Shown here one piece after another: positions 1 to 37,607 of a stretch of DNA of 64,000 nt; positions within the stretch are counted from its first letter, which is position 1, and every line of letters begins with the position of its first letter. Position numbers and translations under genes: made by a program. The stretch comes from Sipunculus nudus (lineage: Eukaryota > Annelida > Sipuncula > Golfingiida > Sipunculidae). The notes beneath the pieces are model-generated. The model saw only the letters and a list, made by a program, of their open reading frames with translations, did not search any database and had not been told where the DNA came from. Where the stretch lies: the NCBI GenBank assembly GCA_026874595.1, contig CM049306.1, forward strand, positions 75,763,642 to 75,827,641, given 5' to 3'.

Positions 1-1079
1 TGACTGTTAATAAGGGTCTAGTATGAAGATGGCGTTTTCCTCTATTATCACATTTACAATCTGTCAATATTTCAGCTGGAACCTGCACTATTATAATTTC
101 TGTGACAGATGCACATTCTGTCATCAAGCTTAATTTCATTTCATGAAATGCATACATTTCTTTTATACATCATATCACACAAATAAAGGTTTGAACACAA
201 AAATGATCCAGTGAACTTTGGTAAACTTAATCCAAAGTGGTTATTATAATTCCTTCCTTCCCACTGTGTGAAATCAGTTTGCACTGGATTGCCCCGTCGT
301 TCATTTCATGTTCGCTCACCAGTGGGGAGCACTGGCGGAATAATACAGAAACCAGTGAGCACACGAGCAGCGCACTTCATTTTCCGTACGTGTCCCCCAC
401 CACACTCCGGACGCCCATATGTTGATTAACATAATATATGCATATGACCTAATCGTCCTGTCCGAGCCATATGCAAAGGGCCAGAGGTCAAATCCAAAAC
501 CACCAAAATTTTTAAAGATCAGCTTTTCATAAAGCACATTTAACACTAAAGAAACATGTCAGGTTGTCCAGTTTAAGGACTTTGCGGATGGGGGTGCGCA
601 GTAGGCGCACACAAGGTATCATTTCAAGCCAAGATGTCGTCTTCGGCATAGATGTCATACAAGGAAACACGACACGGTGTTAGAGGTGAACGGGAGGTCA
701 GGTCGGCAAACCATGTGAATGACCAAACAACTCACCCACGTTGTGCCCCTCTCGAAGGCCCGGCACCCACAGGAAACAAGAAAATACGATCAACCAGTCC
801 CAGTGCGACACCAACGCGCCGATATGCCTAACCCTTATTTTATGAAAATTAGTTCATGTAACTGCGTGCGATTTTTTGTCGGCCCTATTCAGTTATTATG
901 CGAAACCACAGGCGTTGGGAGATAGCTCTTAATGGAATTTAGTTACGAATACCGAGCACATGTCCCCGACTAAAAACAAAAATCGGTTTATCTGACTAAA
1001 AAACATCACAAACGCAGAACAACACGAATAAAATGTAGCACATTATTACGTAAACTTACCAATTTCTTCCTCTATATTT
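1..1079. other. No recognised gene; left-edge flank
   Basis: I see no family I can name here. Base composition becomes richer in CpG from about 560 onward. Short open stretches exist on both strands (for example a minus-strand ATG near 654 and a plus-strand ATG near 585), but none shows a conserved domain or clear splice sites, so no gene is called. A divergent gene starting to the left would be compatible with the CpG-rich patch. Confidence 0.4.
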
Positions 1080-1240
1080 TCACTGGAAATGGGGCACACT
1101 GCCTGATAGGGTCAGGGTTCGTGACCCGTTAGCCTCCTGCACGTCCTCTGATTGGCTGAGAATTACATCACGTTCTACCAGTCACGCGGTTTCTCGCGCG
1201 ATCATCACAGTGGTCCATGTGGCCAGCGGAAAGAGCCGGT
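1080..1240 (+). promoter_or_regulatory. Candidate promoter / first noncoding exon of EOGT
   Basis: This stretch is clearly richer in C, G and CpG than the AT-rich DNA on either side. It holds an inverted CCAAT box (ATTGG at 1151-1155) and a TCTCGCGCG block near 1191-1199. The EOGT start codon lies 8 bases after a good 3' splice site at 4038, so the gene should have an upstream noncoding exon; this patch is the best place for it, perhaps with a donor just after 1230. The start site itself is not visible, so this is an inference. Confidence 0.3.
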
Positions 1241-1896
1241 ATCTGACGGAACTTGTTTTTTTTTATTTCATATTTTCATACATTCACACAAAAAACACTG
1301 ATCTGCGGAGGTGTTCAATGCAAAGTTACATTTACTGCACACGTAGCATATCCGCTCAAGCTAATCTGCACACAGGAGACCGAGTTAACACCGAGGGTTT
1401 GCCAGCGGTAATACTAACAATAATTTTCAGTTCATCACTGGCACAATCTGCCAGTTTGAGTTACTGCCGTTTACTGGTTACTATAACTACAAGTCCGCGC
1501 TCGAAGTAGTTGTTTTGTTACACGGGGGACACTTAGATGACTTCATATAAAGATCATTTGGGTTAAAATTAAAAGTTCATTTTAGTCAGTAAAGCCAGTT
1601 GCCTCGTGGATCAAAGGGGGTGAACTTGTTGATAAATCTGTGGTGAAACTGACCTGGTAGTATGTGTAAATATTATTGATTATATACTACTACTATTACT
1701 AGTCTAAACTCGGTCTTTTGTGATAATTAATAGTATACTTAATTCAGATCATACTGGGATGGTTGGAGAATCATCTAGTTGACTATTTGTAATAAGGTAT
1801 ATTAATTAATTTTTTTTTTAATTTTCGGGCTATTTGTATTAAGGTACTCGGGCACCTTTTGTTTTTTACTCATTTAAATTTAACATTTATATATTT

Positions 1897-1966
<70 letters not shown>

Positions 1967-3942
1967 CATTATGGTAAAACATAATATGTACCCCATAAAC
2001 AGAAGTGTGGATTGATTTACATTTTGTAGATAAATGGAAATTTATTGAACCTCTGTAATATGAGTACAGTGTGTGAAAAGGTCCATGTTTCAAATTTATA
2101 CATTTTGTCATACAGCTTAAGAGTGACTGAATTATGTTAATTCAGTATAAAATATTATTACTTTCAAAGTGTTTATTAAGTGCATTAGATTTTATGTAAA
2201 TATTAAGTTTATTTTTTTTAAATAAACACCATGGTGGGTGCACACCTGTCCAAAATACAGCCCAGGGCTGTAAAATTTAGTGGATGGACCATCAAAAGAG
2301 TTCTTATACCAATAATGCTGGGAAAAATCAACCTTTTGTTTACTCCAGATAAATAGTTGAGATAATAGGAAAACTCCAATAGTTTAACAGATTCTGATAT
2401 AAAAAAATAAGCTCTATGATAATTAATATAACTCTGTTTTAAATTGTGAATGATTCTGAGGCATATTATTTTTATACATGATTAAAACTTTGAGGTGACA
2501 TAGACTCAACCTGTGGTGCAAAAACATGGTTTCCATCAGCAAAATATATAATTAATACCAGCTACACACTGGGTCTGAACTGTTAATTTTTTTCCCAAAT
2601 GGATGGATTAATTGAAACCTGTGTCAGGAAATGGTAAATAGTCAAATGTTAAAAAACAACCTTTTCATGTAGGATTCAAAATGTGTAGTATAATATAATG
2701 ACTTAACAGTAAACTATTTATTTTATATTGATTGTTTGGTGTTGATCATTAAGTGCAACTGCTAAGTAAACATTGCACTGGGCCAGGGGTACCTAACCCT
2801 ATTACCTTTTCTCAGATTACCAAGTAATTGGGTGAATGAGCAGGGCTTCCACTCATGGTATTAACTATAAGTTTCTTTCTCGATGACATAAAACATTTTA
2901 GTGACTGTCATATCAGAAGTATGCTTATGACAGTACAAAATTAAGGGTTACTTAGTGGCTATAAACTACTGGCTATTAATCATCAAAGGAACAGCCAGTC
3001 TCAGCTGAGATCTGACTGCAGCCTGTGCAGGCATATTCAAGTAGTTTAATTAGTATGCCAGTATCCCATGCTAAGCCTTGAGTCAAGAAGGCTATTATTA
3101 TGATTATGCAATTAGAGAGTGATCATTTATAGTTGAAATATATATTAAATAATAAACACTTATTCTGATTGATATTAATTAAAAATTCACAATCGATGAT
3201 TAAAATGAAGCTCTAAAAGTTTCAATTGGAAGATTTTTCAACTGGGAAAATCAATGCCCACATTACAGAATATAGAGGTGCCCACATTAGCTAAACAATA
3301 AGGAGAAGAAAAAAGTAGGACTGCCCTAAAGTGTCCACTCTTCAGAGGTGCCGACTTTATGGAGGTGCCCACTATAAGAGGTTCGACTAGTTAGAATAAC
3401 TAAAACAGGGAACTCTCCATGGCTTGGATGGGGGCTTTTGGTGGTTTGTAAAGTTGAAGGAAACCAAAGGTCCAGATCCAGAAAAATATTATTAAATGCA
3501 ATTCTGATCAGAACAGTCAAATATTAACACATAAATGCATTTGCTTTATAACCATTTTAACTTCTGGTATCAATGACTATAGGAAAGCTTAGACTGGTTA
3601 GGGTAGAATATATTATTTAAAAAATTTTATTAAAGAATGATTAAATGCTGATTATTACAAGGTAACACTTAAGAAATGCATCAGAAAATCAAATGTTCTC
3701 ATGAAATGCAAATGAAGTGCAGGCAGCTGTTGTGTTCAAATACATGCGGGACATTTTCAAATGCATTTGATACTGAGTCTGGCCATCAGGGATCTCATAA
3801 TCAATATATAAATTTGAGCAGCATTTCTGAGCAGGCTATCAATTATTCACAAATGCACATTTTATGTTAAAACAAGAAGATTAAATCATGAGAAGTCATC
3901 AGATATGGATTACAAGTTCATCAGGCTTGCATTTTACTAGAG
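1241..3942. other. AT-rich stretch, no gene seen (likely 5' UTR intron)
   Basis: Apart from the microsatellite near 1.9 kb nothing is recognised. If EOGT is transcribed from the CpG-rich patch near 1.1 kb, this is its first, noncoding-side intron. The 316-base stretch around 3240-3520 has short phrases repeated (barley-like 'gaggtgcccac' twice) but no clear family. Confidence 0.35.
1897..1965. repeat. (AC)n(AT)n microsatellite
   Basis: About 14 bases of AC repeat run directly into about 55 bases of AT repeat. The minus-strand open frame over it is only the repeat read as Tyr-Ile. Confidence 0.95.
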
Positions 3943-4035
3943 TTATCTATATAATCAATATTTTTCACCCAAATTATCTATTTGATCAATATTTTTTACA
4001 TCAGTTGTCTATTTGATCAATATTTTTCCTACCTG
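3943..4035 (+). repeat. Three tandem 31-bp units ending at a splice acceptor
   Basis: Three units start at 3943, 3974 and 4005, each with the form TTATCTATNNNATCAATATTTTT. The third unit supplies the pyrimidine stretch of the 3' splice site (CCTACCTGCAG ending at 4038) just before the EOGT start codon. The spacing is exactly 31 in both steps. Confidence 0.85.
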
Positions 4036-4045
4036 CAGCTCCAGC

Positions 4046-30484
<26,439 letters not shown>

Positions 30485-30724
30485 CCTGATTGGGTATCCG
30501 TTTAAAAAAAATAAGCAAATTCCAATTATACCATGATTACACTAAGCATGATTAATGTGAAATAATTGTAAGTATTTAAGATATACTTTTTATTATATTT
30601 TTGACAGATTATGCAAGATCAGTTTGCAACTGAGGTTAATTGTTACATCTTTATTGGTTCTTAAACATTTTATTTGAAATCACCACCAAAAATGATTATT
30701 TGTAAACATATTTTTAGACTAGTC

Positions 30725-30730
30725 ATTAAA
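30725..30730 (+). terminator. Candidate EOGT polyadenylation signal
   Basis: ATTAAA, the common variant signal, 241 bases after the stop codon. No AATAAA occurs until 31324-31329, which is the other candidate. Choice between them cannot be made from sequence. Confidence 0.25.
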
Positions 30731-31013
30731 ATTAGGTCATGGATAATTTTATTTGATCTACTGCCATTTATTAATTTGCTTACTTAATTATTTTGCTTAC
30801 TTAATCATACAAAGTCTCATTTTACTATGCTTCTGGCCATTAATTTATATATATACCAGACTCTCATTTTGCATATATTCCACATATACATGTTTTCTAC
30901 CTGCAAGTAGTTATTTTTTCCATTATCATTAAATAGCTGAACGGAATTTGTATGAAGTGCAGATAGTGGAAAACCTCCCACTTGTGTCACACCAAACCCA
31001 AAAAGTTGTTATC

Positions 31014-31270
31014 AGTAGTGATGTAGGATGCGTGTCAAGACTTGGACTCGAGTTCGGCCTCGTGTCGACTTTTTTAGGGTCTTGAACTCGAGACTTGGAT
31101 TTGAGGGGCCTGGACTGGGACTTGCACTTAGACTCAGAAGCAAGAAAACAGGCCGAGTCCATCTTGAGTCCAGTAGACAAAAATGAGGTGGACTGGACTC
31201 AAATCTAAAGGACTCAGACTTGGACTTGAGGGTTATGGACTCGGACAGGCATTTGGACCAGCCATAGGTC
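31014..31270 (+). repeat. AAGTCC-rich dispersed repeat, copy 2
   Basis: Starts AGTGATGTAGGATG and carries GACTTGGACTCGAG-type phrases throughout. Its end matches the reverse complement of the end of 13729-14209. Confidence 0.6.
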
Positions 31271-31439
31271 TTGTCTTATTCAGTACTGCCACACTGGATT
31301 TCATTTTAAGTATAAAATTTTACAATAAAACAGTATCAAATTGGTTGAAAAAAAGTAGATTAAACCTGTGACACCCTTCTCTTGTTTTGATTCTTGGCCC
31401 TTTGCCAAAACTGCTGACCAACAAGAATGGTGTACTGCA

Positions 31440-31575
31440 GGTTTAAAACTTGGAGCTGGATGCACAATGCAACACTACTCTCTCATTGGACGTATTACAA
31501 TTTTTTACCCAGTGCCAGCCCTGGTGGAGAAACCTGGAGAATCCTGCTATACAAAGCAGTGGTTAAACAGATGGT
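31440..31575 (+). repeat. GAGCTGGATGCACAATGC repeat, solo copy
   Basis: GGAGCTGGATGCACAATGCA, then CTCTCATTGGACG, GCCCTGGTGGAG and TGCTATACAAAGCAG. The same string of phrases occurs at 36050-36175, directly after the fold-back at 35897-36073. Confidence 0.7.
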
Positions 31576-31599
31576 GAACTGCGTTATGAGGTTTAAAAC

Positions 31600-34500
31600 T
31601 GATTAGCCCTATTTAGTGAAAGAGTGTTTGTCTGTGTACAAAACAAGCCAAACATGCTATATTAAACAAGATTAAAACAAAAAATCTTCAGGAAGGTCAC
31701 CTGTGTTCAATAGGACTGGTGCAATGCTCACAAATCAGGGTAAATGAACACAGTTTTTTGGGGAATGTGACTCCTACATTATTGATGATTTATTATGTTA
31801 ATATTTTGGATGGCTCATGGCCCTTGGTGCTATGCTAACCAATGTTAATTTTAGTCTTTTCTCAAATTGATTGGGTGTGTCTAAGTAAGGTAAGAGAAAA
31901 CATTGTCACATTGTTTTATCAAAGCCTGCTGTTACTTGTTTCAGCAAATAATTATTTTCCTGGGTATAAAATTCTGCAGTGAATCCTGTATAAAAAGAAT
32001 TCTGATGGGACACACCAAAAATTGTCTTTTTCGACAATTCAGTTGTATTCAGCATGTTTTTGGTTCACTCAAGATAGGTCTTATAAGATAGGTGGTCTTT
32101 CAGACAGTTTCGATTGTAATCAAGGTAGCAATCTAATAAAAAAAAAAATCCCTCCCAGAGCTTAGACCCACCTTGCATTTAACATATGAGTTGTAATGAT
32201 CGGTCTGAGCACCAACAACCACATTTTATCAAATAGAGGCTGTTGAGTTATATCAAAAGTCACTCTAAAACTAAATACTCTGGCTAAATTGGCACCGTCA
32301 CCCATGCTAAGAGACATTCAACATACCTGACTTTACAGAACGATTTCAGAAGGTTGCAAATTGTAAACTTATGATTTTTTGGACAGATCCTTCATGCTAC
32401 ACCACACTCAGTCCCGATATGTGGATTGTTCATATATTTTTAAAATTTATGTCCAATAATCTTAAAAGATTAGGGAGACACACTCAGTAATGTACATGAA
32501 ATGTAAAGTAATTTTCCACCACATTATCTAGATATATTATACATTACACCACCTTATCTAGAGCCTTTTGCACAAAACTTTACCATATTGCTACAAAGCC
32601 TTTTCTGTAGAACTGCCACAAATTGGCATTACTAATCATTTTTTTCTTTGAATTAAGTTCAGTGTTCCTATATTTATGTGAATCATATAAAAATTATGCA
32701 TGTTGATGGAATTGTCAAGTAAACTCAATGTGGGAGTAAGAAAAAATAAGGACATACCATCAGTAATGAAGCAAGTTTTACAGCTTCCCAGTGTGCACAT
32801 GGTGCAAGAATTAAGGATTTTCTCATCTTCACAATGCTTGCATGTGTACATATGAATACAAATTTTTAAGGGTTTTAAATTATTTTCCTAATTGAGGTAG
32901 TGTAACTGTAACACAGTGTCTTTAAAATGCACCAAGAGGATTTTAATATTACTAGGAACCTACGATCTAATGGGGCGCTAGTAATACATTATCTCCTATA
33001 CATATCATTGTATTGAATTTGCAATTCATTATATCATATATATACTCTTTTTAGGTTTACTTTATTTTAGGTATCAAACTAATTTTCATGTGAAGATAAC
33101 CAGTCTCCCTCTTGTATCATTATTTTTAGATATAATTAAGATTTCTTTCAAATGTTGGATGACATTTCACTTTTGACACCTCAAACAACTCAAATATTTG
33201 ATTTGGCTTTTCACAGGATGAACAAATGTCATTGATATGCCAAATGTGACTGATTCAGGGACATCTGTTAATGTCAATTACATTGACTGTGCCGCAGCCA
33301 TGCAACCATTAGTGTCTCAATCTCACACACACACACAAGCATTCACTTTTCTAATGTTGACACAAGACAAATGTGATATGTACACATTTTATACTTTATC
33401 AAAATTCAACTTCAATATAAAACAGCACAATAGTGTGATACACAGTGTGGAGCACCTTTTTTAATATATGTTATGTTTATACTCTGTGTGCACATCATAC
33501 ATTATTATACAGTATATTCACTTAAAGCTTTATGAACAAAGATGTCACATCTGCATGTATAATACATAGTCCAGCCTGCATTCATATATTTGTTGAAGCT
33601 TAGCAGACAAACCTCAACAAGGTACTTCATGGTTTAATATTATATTTGAATAATATAGTCTTTCCCTATTGTACAGTTGATTAACAGCTTCTTGAATGTA
33701 CCCTTGGTAAATGTCTTTCATTACCTGAATGGAGACCAAATGATGTTAAATGCTTTAAGTTTATACTAAGTGCATTTTTTTTTACTCATTTAATGTACAA
33801 AAATCCATATCTCAACCTGCTTCTTAATGCAATATTTATTAATAGGATATTTTATATGTTATATTTCTGATAATTTCTGTGATTGTTATTCTGTTTCAGT
33901 TATCAAGTTGTTTTCAATGTTATAATAATAGGGCCAACCTTTATAGGTCATGCCATTATATTGTGCCCTTTAATCATATCACTATTTTCGTCTGTCACAA
34001 ATGTGTGTATGCATAAAGGATGATTACATATGAATCATATTGATCACCAATATTCATGTTTCATTGAATTATCTGGAAATTATATTTTAATTACGGTATG
34101 TAACAAAGTGCTGATTCATAAGTTCCAAAATAATATTGAAATAATAGTCATACATAATTTTATATATGCTATTATTGTATCAGCATAATGGTTTTCTTAT
34201 TATGTTACCTTTGACATCTTTTTGGGACAGATTTCAGCTATATCTTAATTACTATTTATATGAGCAGCTGACTTGATACACAGCAGAACACTAATCATGG
34301 ATGGTTGGTTATAGAATAAATAATTTTTCACAAATTAAACCACACTCGATGCAATAAATAATATCATCAATGACTGTTTTTCATTGTCATTCAGGTGCAA
34401 ATGTGATGAAAAGTGATGAAATGAAGGTATTGGGACTTTACAAAGCAGTGGTTGTGGGGTGATTATACAAAGATACTTCATATTCATTCTCAACATTTTA

Positions 34501-35896
34501 GGACATTTATTTTACACTGAAGTAAAAGCTGCTGTCCAAGCTCTAACAAATCATTCAGAAATTTACAATAGTTTTTTTTTGGTTTCACAAATGCAAGAAC
34601 TTCTGAATTTTTGCATCATTTTGTGACTACCGGTAAATTAGCTAAATTGAACTGAAACCAGAACATTTCACAAAATGAACAGACATATCCTCAAATGGTG
34701 TCCTAGTAAATCTTACAGAAGTAACAAGTATGCCTTTTTGTCATCCATACTGAATAGAACATGTTTTGGTAAGGTGTTTTTCATAAAGTCATCAACAGGA
34801 ACACCAAGTGGACCAAACAATACATGCTTGAGCCTAGGACACTACAAGGAATCTTCAGTAATTCACTCTACCTGTAAAGCAAAAGTTAGAGATTACCATG
34901 ATTAACAATGAATATGGACAAAATTTAACATTGATTATTTTGTGGCAGTGACGGCAGTTCTGGCCATGTAAATTTTAATGAAATAATAAGGTTTCAAACG
35001 GGTGTAACAATGCATGCATTGAAGAACTGATAAATTGTTATCCATTATTAACCTCCAAATCAATTTGTTTCAATTATCATCTGGTATGCATATGCCATAC
35101 ATAAGTCCCCTGTTGTTCAATTATCTTTATCATTTGCTGGTGGACCACTACTGACATAGAAGCATAAATGGCAGCAACAGAGGAGCTACATTTATCTTTT
35201 ACTAGCTGAAATTTACAAACATCCATTTTGGTAGACTATTTACTTTTATTTTTGAAAATTCTGGAATTTACTGAAGTAAGAATTGAATTGAGAAGTGAAC
35301 AGAAGGTATAAAATTAATAGCTGAATCATCTAAGACCCCTCACAGTTCACAGGCATAGTTTCAAAGGCACTTGGTAGGATATGTTTCCTGTCAGAAGGCT
35401 GCTGTCAAGTCTTGGTCACACAAATGAAAAATAACAGATAAAATTTGTGTGAACAATGAATTACAGCATATGTTAATCTGGCAGTATGGTCAAGTGGCCT
35501 TGTCTTGATTCCACATTCTTTTTGTATTTGCGGCCAAATCTGTATGTTTTTTTGTACGTCTTCTACTTCACTATTGGGCAAAATTACCCTTCTCTATCCT
35601 ATGGAACAACTTGTGTGTCCAAACATAACAGCATAGTAACATCATTATGGTGGCATTCTAAATATTCTAACCAAGTTTGTGGGGTTTTGCATATGCAGCA
35701 CATTTTGATTGCTCACTGTAGCATGGTAAAGGAACAGTTATTGGCTATTCCCCTGGCAGATGACTTCTCTACTTGTGCAGCTCTATGCTATAGGCCCAAT
35801 TTTGCAGCATACATACAGCAAATGCACAAGTATTAATGCAATCACAAGCATCCATTTTCTGGCTGTATGTCACATACATAAAGAGAGCTTGGTATC
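31600..35896. other. Intergenic, no gene recognised
   Basis: AT-rich DNA between the two converging genes. Open frames of up to 116 codons (35486-35836) show no domain, no splice context and Cys/Tyr/Phe-rich composition of chance frames. Part may be long 3' UTR of EOGT. Confidence 0.4.
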
Positions 35897-36073
35897 GCAT
35901 TGTGCATCCAGCTCAAAATTTTAAACATGTAATACCCATGCACTCTGGTTGGTCTGATAACAGTTTCTGACATAGGGCCAAGAATCAGACCAATAAGAGC
36001 GGGTGTTCTGGTGTCATCAGATTAATAAGCATGGGTTTCACATGTTTATAATCTGGAGCTGGATGCACAATGC
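35897..36073. repeat. Fold-back repeat with 45-bp arms
   Basis: Left arm 35897-35941 (GCATTGTGCATCCAGCTC .. TACCCATGC) and right arm 36029-36073 (GCATGGGTTTCACATG .. GAGCTGGATGCACAATGC) are inverted copies with about 40 of 45 matches. The 87-base loop contains a second small inverted pair (TTGGTCTGAT and ATCAGACCAA). The right arm continues into the repeat shared with 31440-31575. Confidence 0.9.
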
Positions 36074-37502
36074 AGCATCACACTGTAATTGGTTGATTAC
36101 AAATCTATGCTCTTTGCGCACCCTGGTGTTCAAACTCAGAAAATCTTGCTATACAAAGCAGCAGTTACAGTACAGGAGATCTGGGATGACTGCAAAGTAT
36201 AAACACTGCATGAGGAGTGTGCATCTACCCCATCCTACTCCATATTTTGTCCATTCTAATGTGCTTTACATGTACATATGTACAGGTAGCAGTTTTGACC
36301 CCACCAAACAAGTTTTTTACTTCTCATATGAAACAGTTATGTCACCAGCAGGGGTTAATGATAATTTATAAACTTTGGGATAAATGGGTCCAAGTACTGT
36401 CAACAGTTGTCTCTTATTCTTGTGTGCCTGGGCCTGATTGTGTTTCATAAATACTGGTAGAGTAAATGTAACTGTAAACAGAACAGTCACAGGCAAATAC
36501 TGAAACAATCTTGCATGGTCAACCCATACCTCTCTTCACAATAAATCCTCAGATCAATTCAAGTGATACAAGTGTCCCTTGCTTTTGTTTCCTTTATTAA
36601 TCAAATATTCACAACTGATCTAGTTTCACTCAACGTTTACTAGTATGTTTTATTGAGGTTGTTGTGGAAAATTAACTTCTCTTATATACAGTCATCTCCC
36701 ATTTTTTCTAATGCTTGCAGCTCCAGAATTTTGCTTATGGGGATATTTCTATTATCTAAGTGACTAATAATGAATGCGTACTTTGCTATGCTTTAAGCAC
36801 TTGGCAATTCTAAAAATAATGAAATAAATAAGAATAGCAACACTGATTCAGAACTTCTGATTGCTTACAGAATTCATGAACTGAATGTTATAAAGAATGG
36901 CCAGTGCAAACCATTTGTCTTAAGATTTCGTTGTCTGGTTAAATATAAATATGCTGATATCAGAGTATTATACAAACAGGTAATCACCCCTTATGAATGT
37001 TTAGATTCAAATTTCATACAAGACCAGTCAGCCCATATATCCTGTAACATACCAGTATTTCCTGATAATCAGAAACAGATGTATATGGTGACCTTTAATG
37101 TTATTACACCCTAACCTAATCAGGGGTGTGACTAAGGGGTATTCTGAATTGAGTTTTATACATATTTGTTCCAATGGTAGCTCCATTACCATTACAGAGA
37201 AGAATAATATGGTTTTGTCATGAAGCATGGATTACTTTTGACCTGGTACAGAAAATGATAAACCGGATACAGCATTAAGGATGAAGATTTCTACTGTCAT
37301 CCTAAGAGTATTTAATGCAGTGATGGTACAGCACATGTTCATCATACTGGATGTAGAATAACATTTGACGCAACTGATGAACCATATTTCTGCAGCATGA
37401 GCTTTATCATGCCATATCATTGGCCTGAGTGGATACTGGATCCAGCTCTGTATTGCGTAGCTCTGTGTGAAATAATTTCATGTGCAGCAGGTGGATGGTG
37501 TG
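36074..37502. other. Intergenic / likely NEDD1 3' UTR
   Basis: No gene seen. On the minus strand this follows the NEDD1 stop codon. The first AATAAA on that strand is at 36649-36654. Confidence 0.4.
36649..36654 (-). terminator. Candidate NEDD1 polyadenylation signal
   Basis: AATAAA on the minus strand, about 850 bases after the stop codon; a second copy lies at 36592-36597. Confidence 0.35.
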
Positions 37503-37607
37503 TCAGTATTTTCTCTTTAACTGCTTGTTTTCTTCTCGTAACCTCTCAACCTCCGCCAATAATTCTTCATTAATTGAATGTTTCTCCATCAGAGCCTGAA
37601 TTTCAGC
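37503..37607 (-). CDS. NEDD1: NEDD1 coding exon 12 (last)
   Basis: Residues 635-668 and stop: AEIQALMEKHSINEELLAEV then ERLREENKQLKRKY. Matches the human end EMHSLLERYSVNEGLVAEIERLREENKRL. Coiled coil. Acceptor TTTTCAG on the minus strand. Confidence 0.96.
   Translation of the reverse strand, partial: AEIQALMEKHSINEELLAEVERLREENKQLKRKY

Noticed and set aside
1210-1509. 99-codon plus-strand frame after the CpG-rich patch
   Set aside because: No recognisable protein. It starts in a likely noncoding first exon and crosses into AT-rich intron-like DNA.
4013-4045. Upstream in-frame ATG at 4013 as the EOGT start
   Set aside because: It lies in the intron-like repeat before a good acceptor at 4038, and the ATG at 4046 starts directly with a signal peptide.
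35486-35836. 116-codon plus-strand frame in the intergenic gap
   Set aside because: Composition is that of chance AT-rich frames, there is no domain, and it runs into a dispersed repeat.
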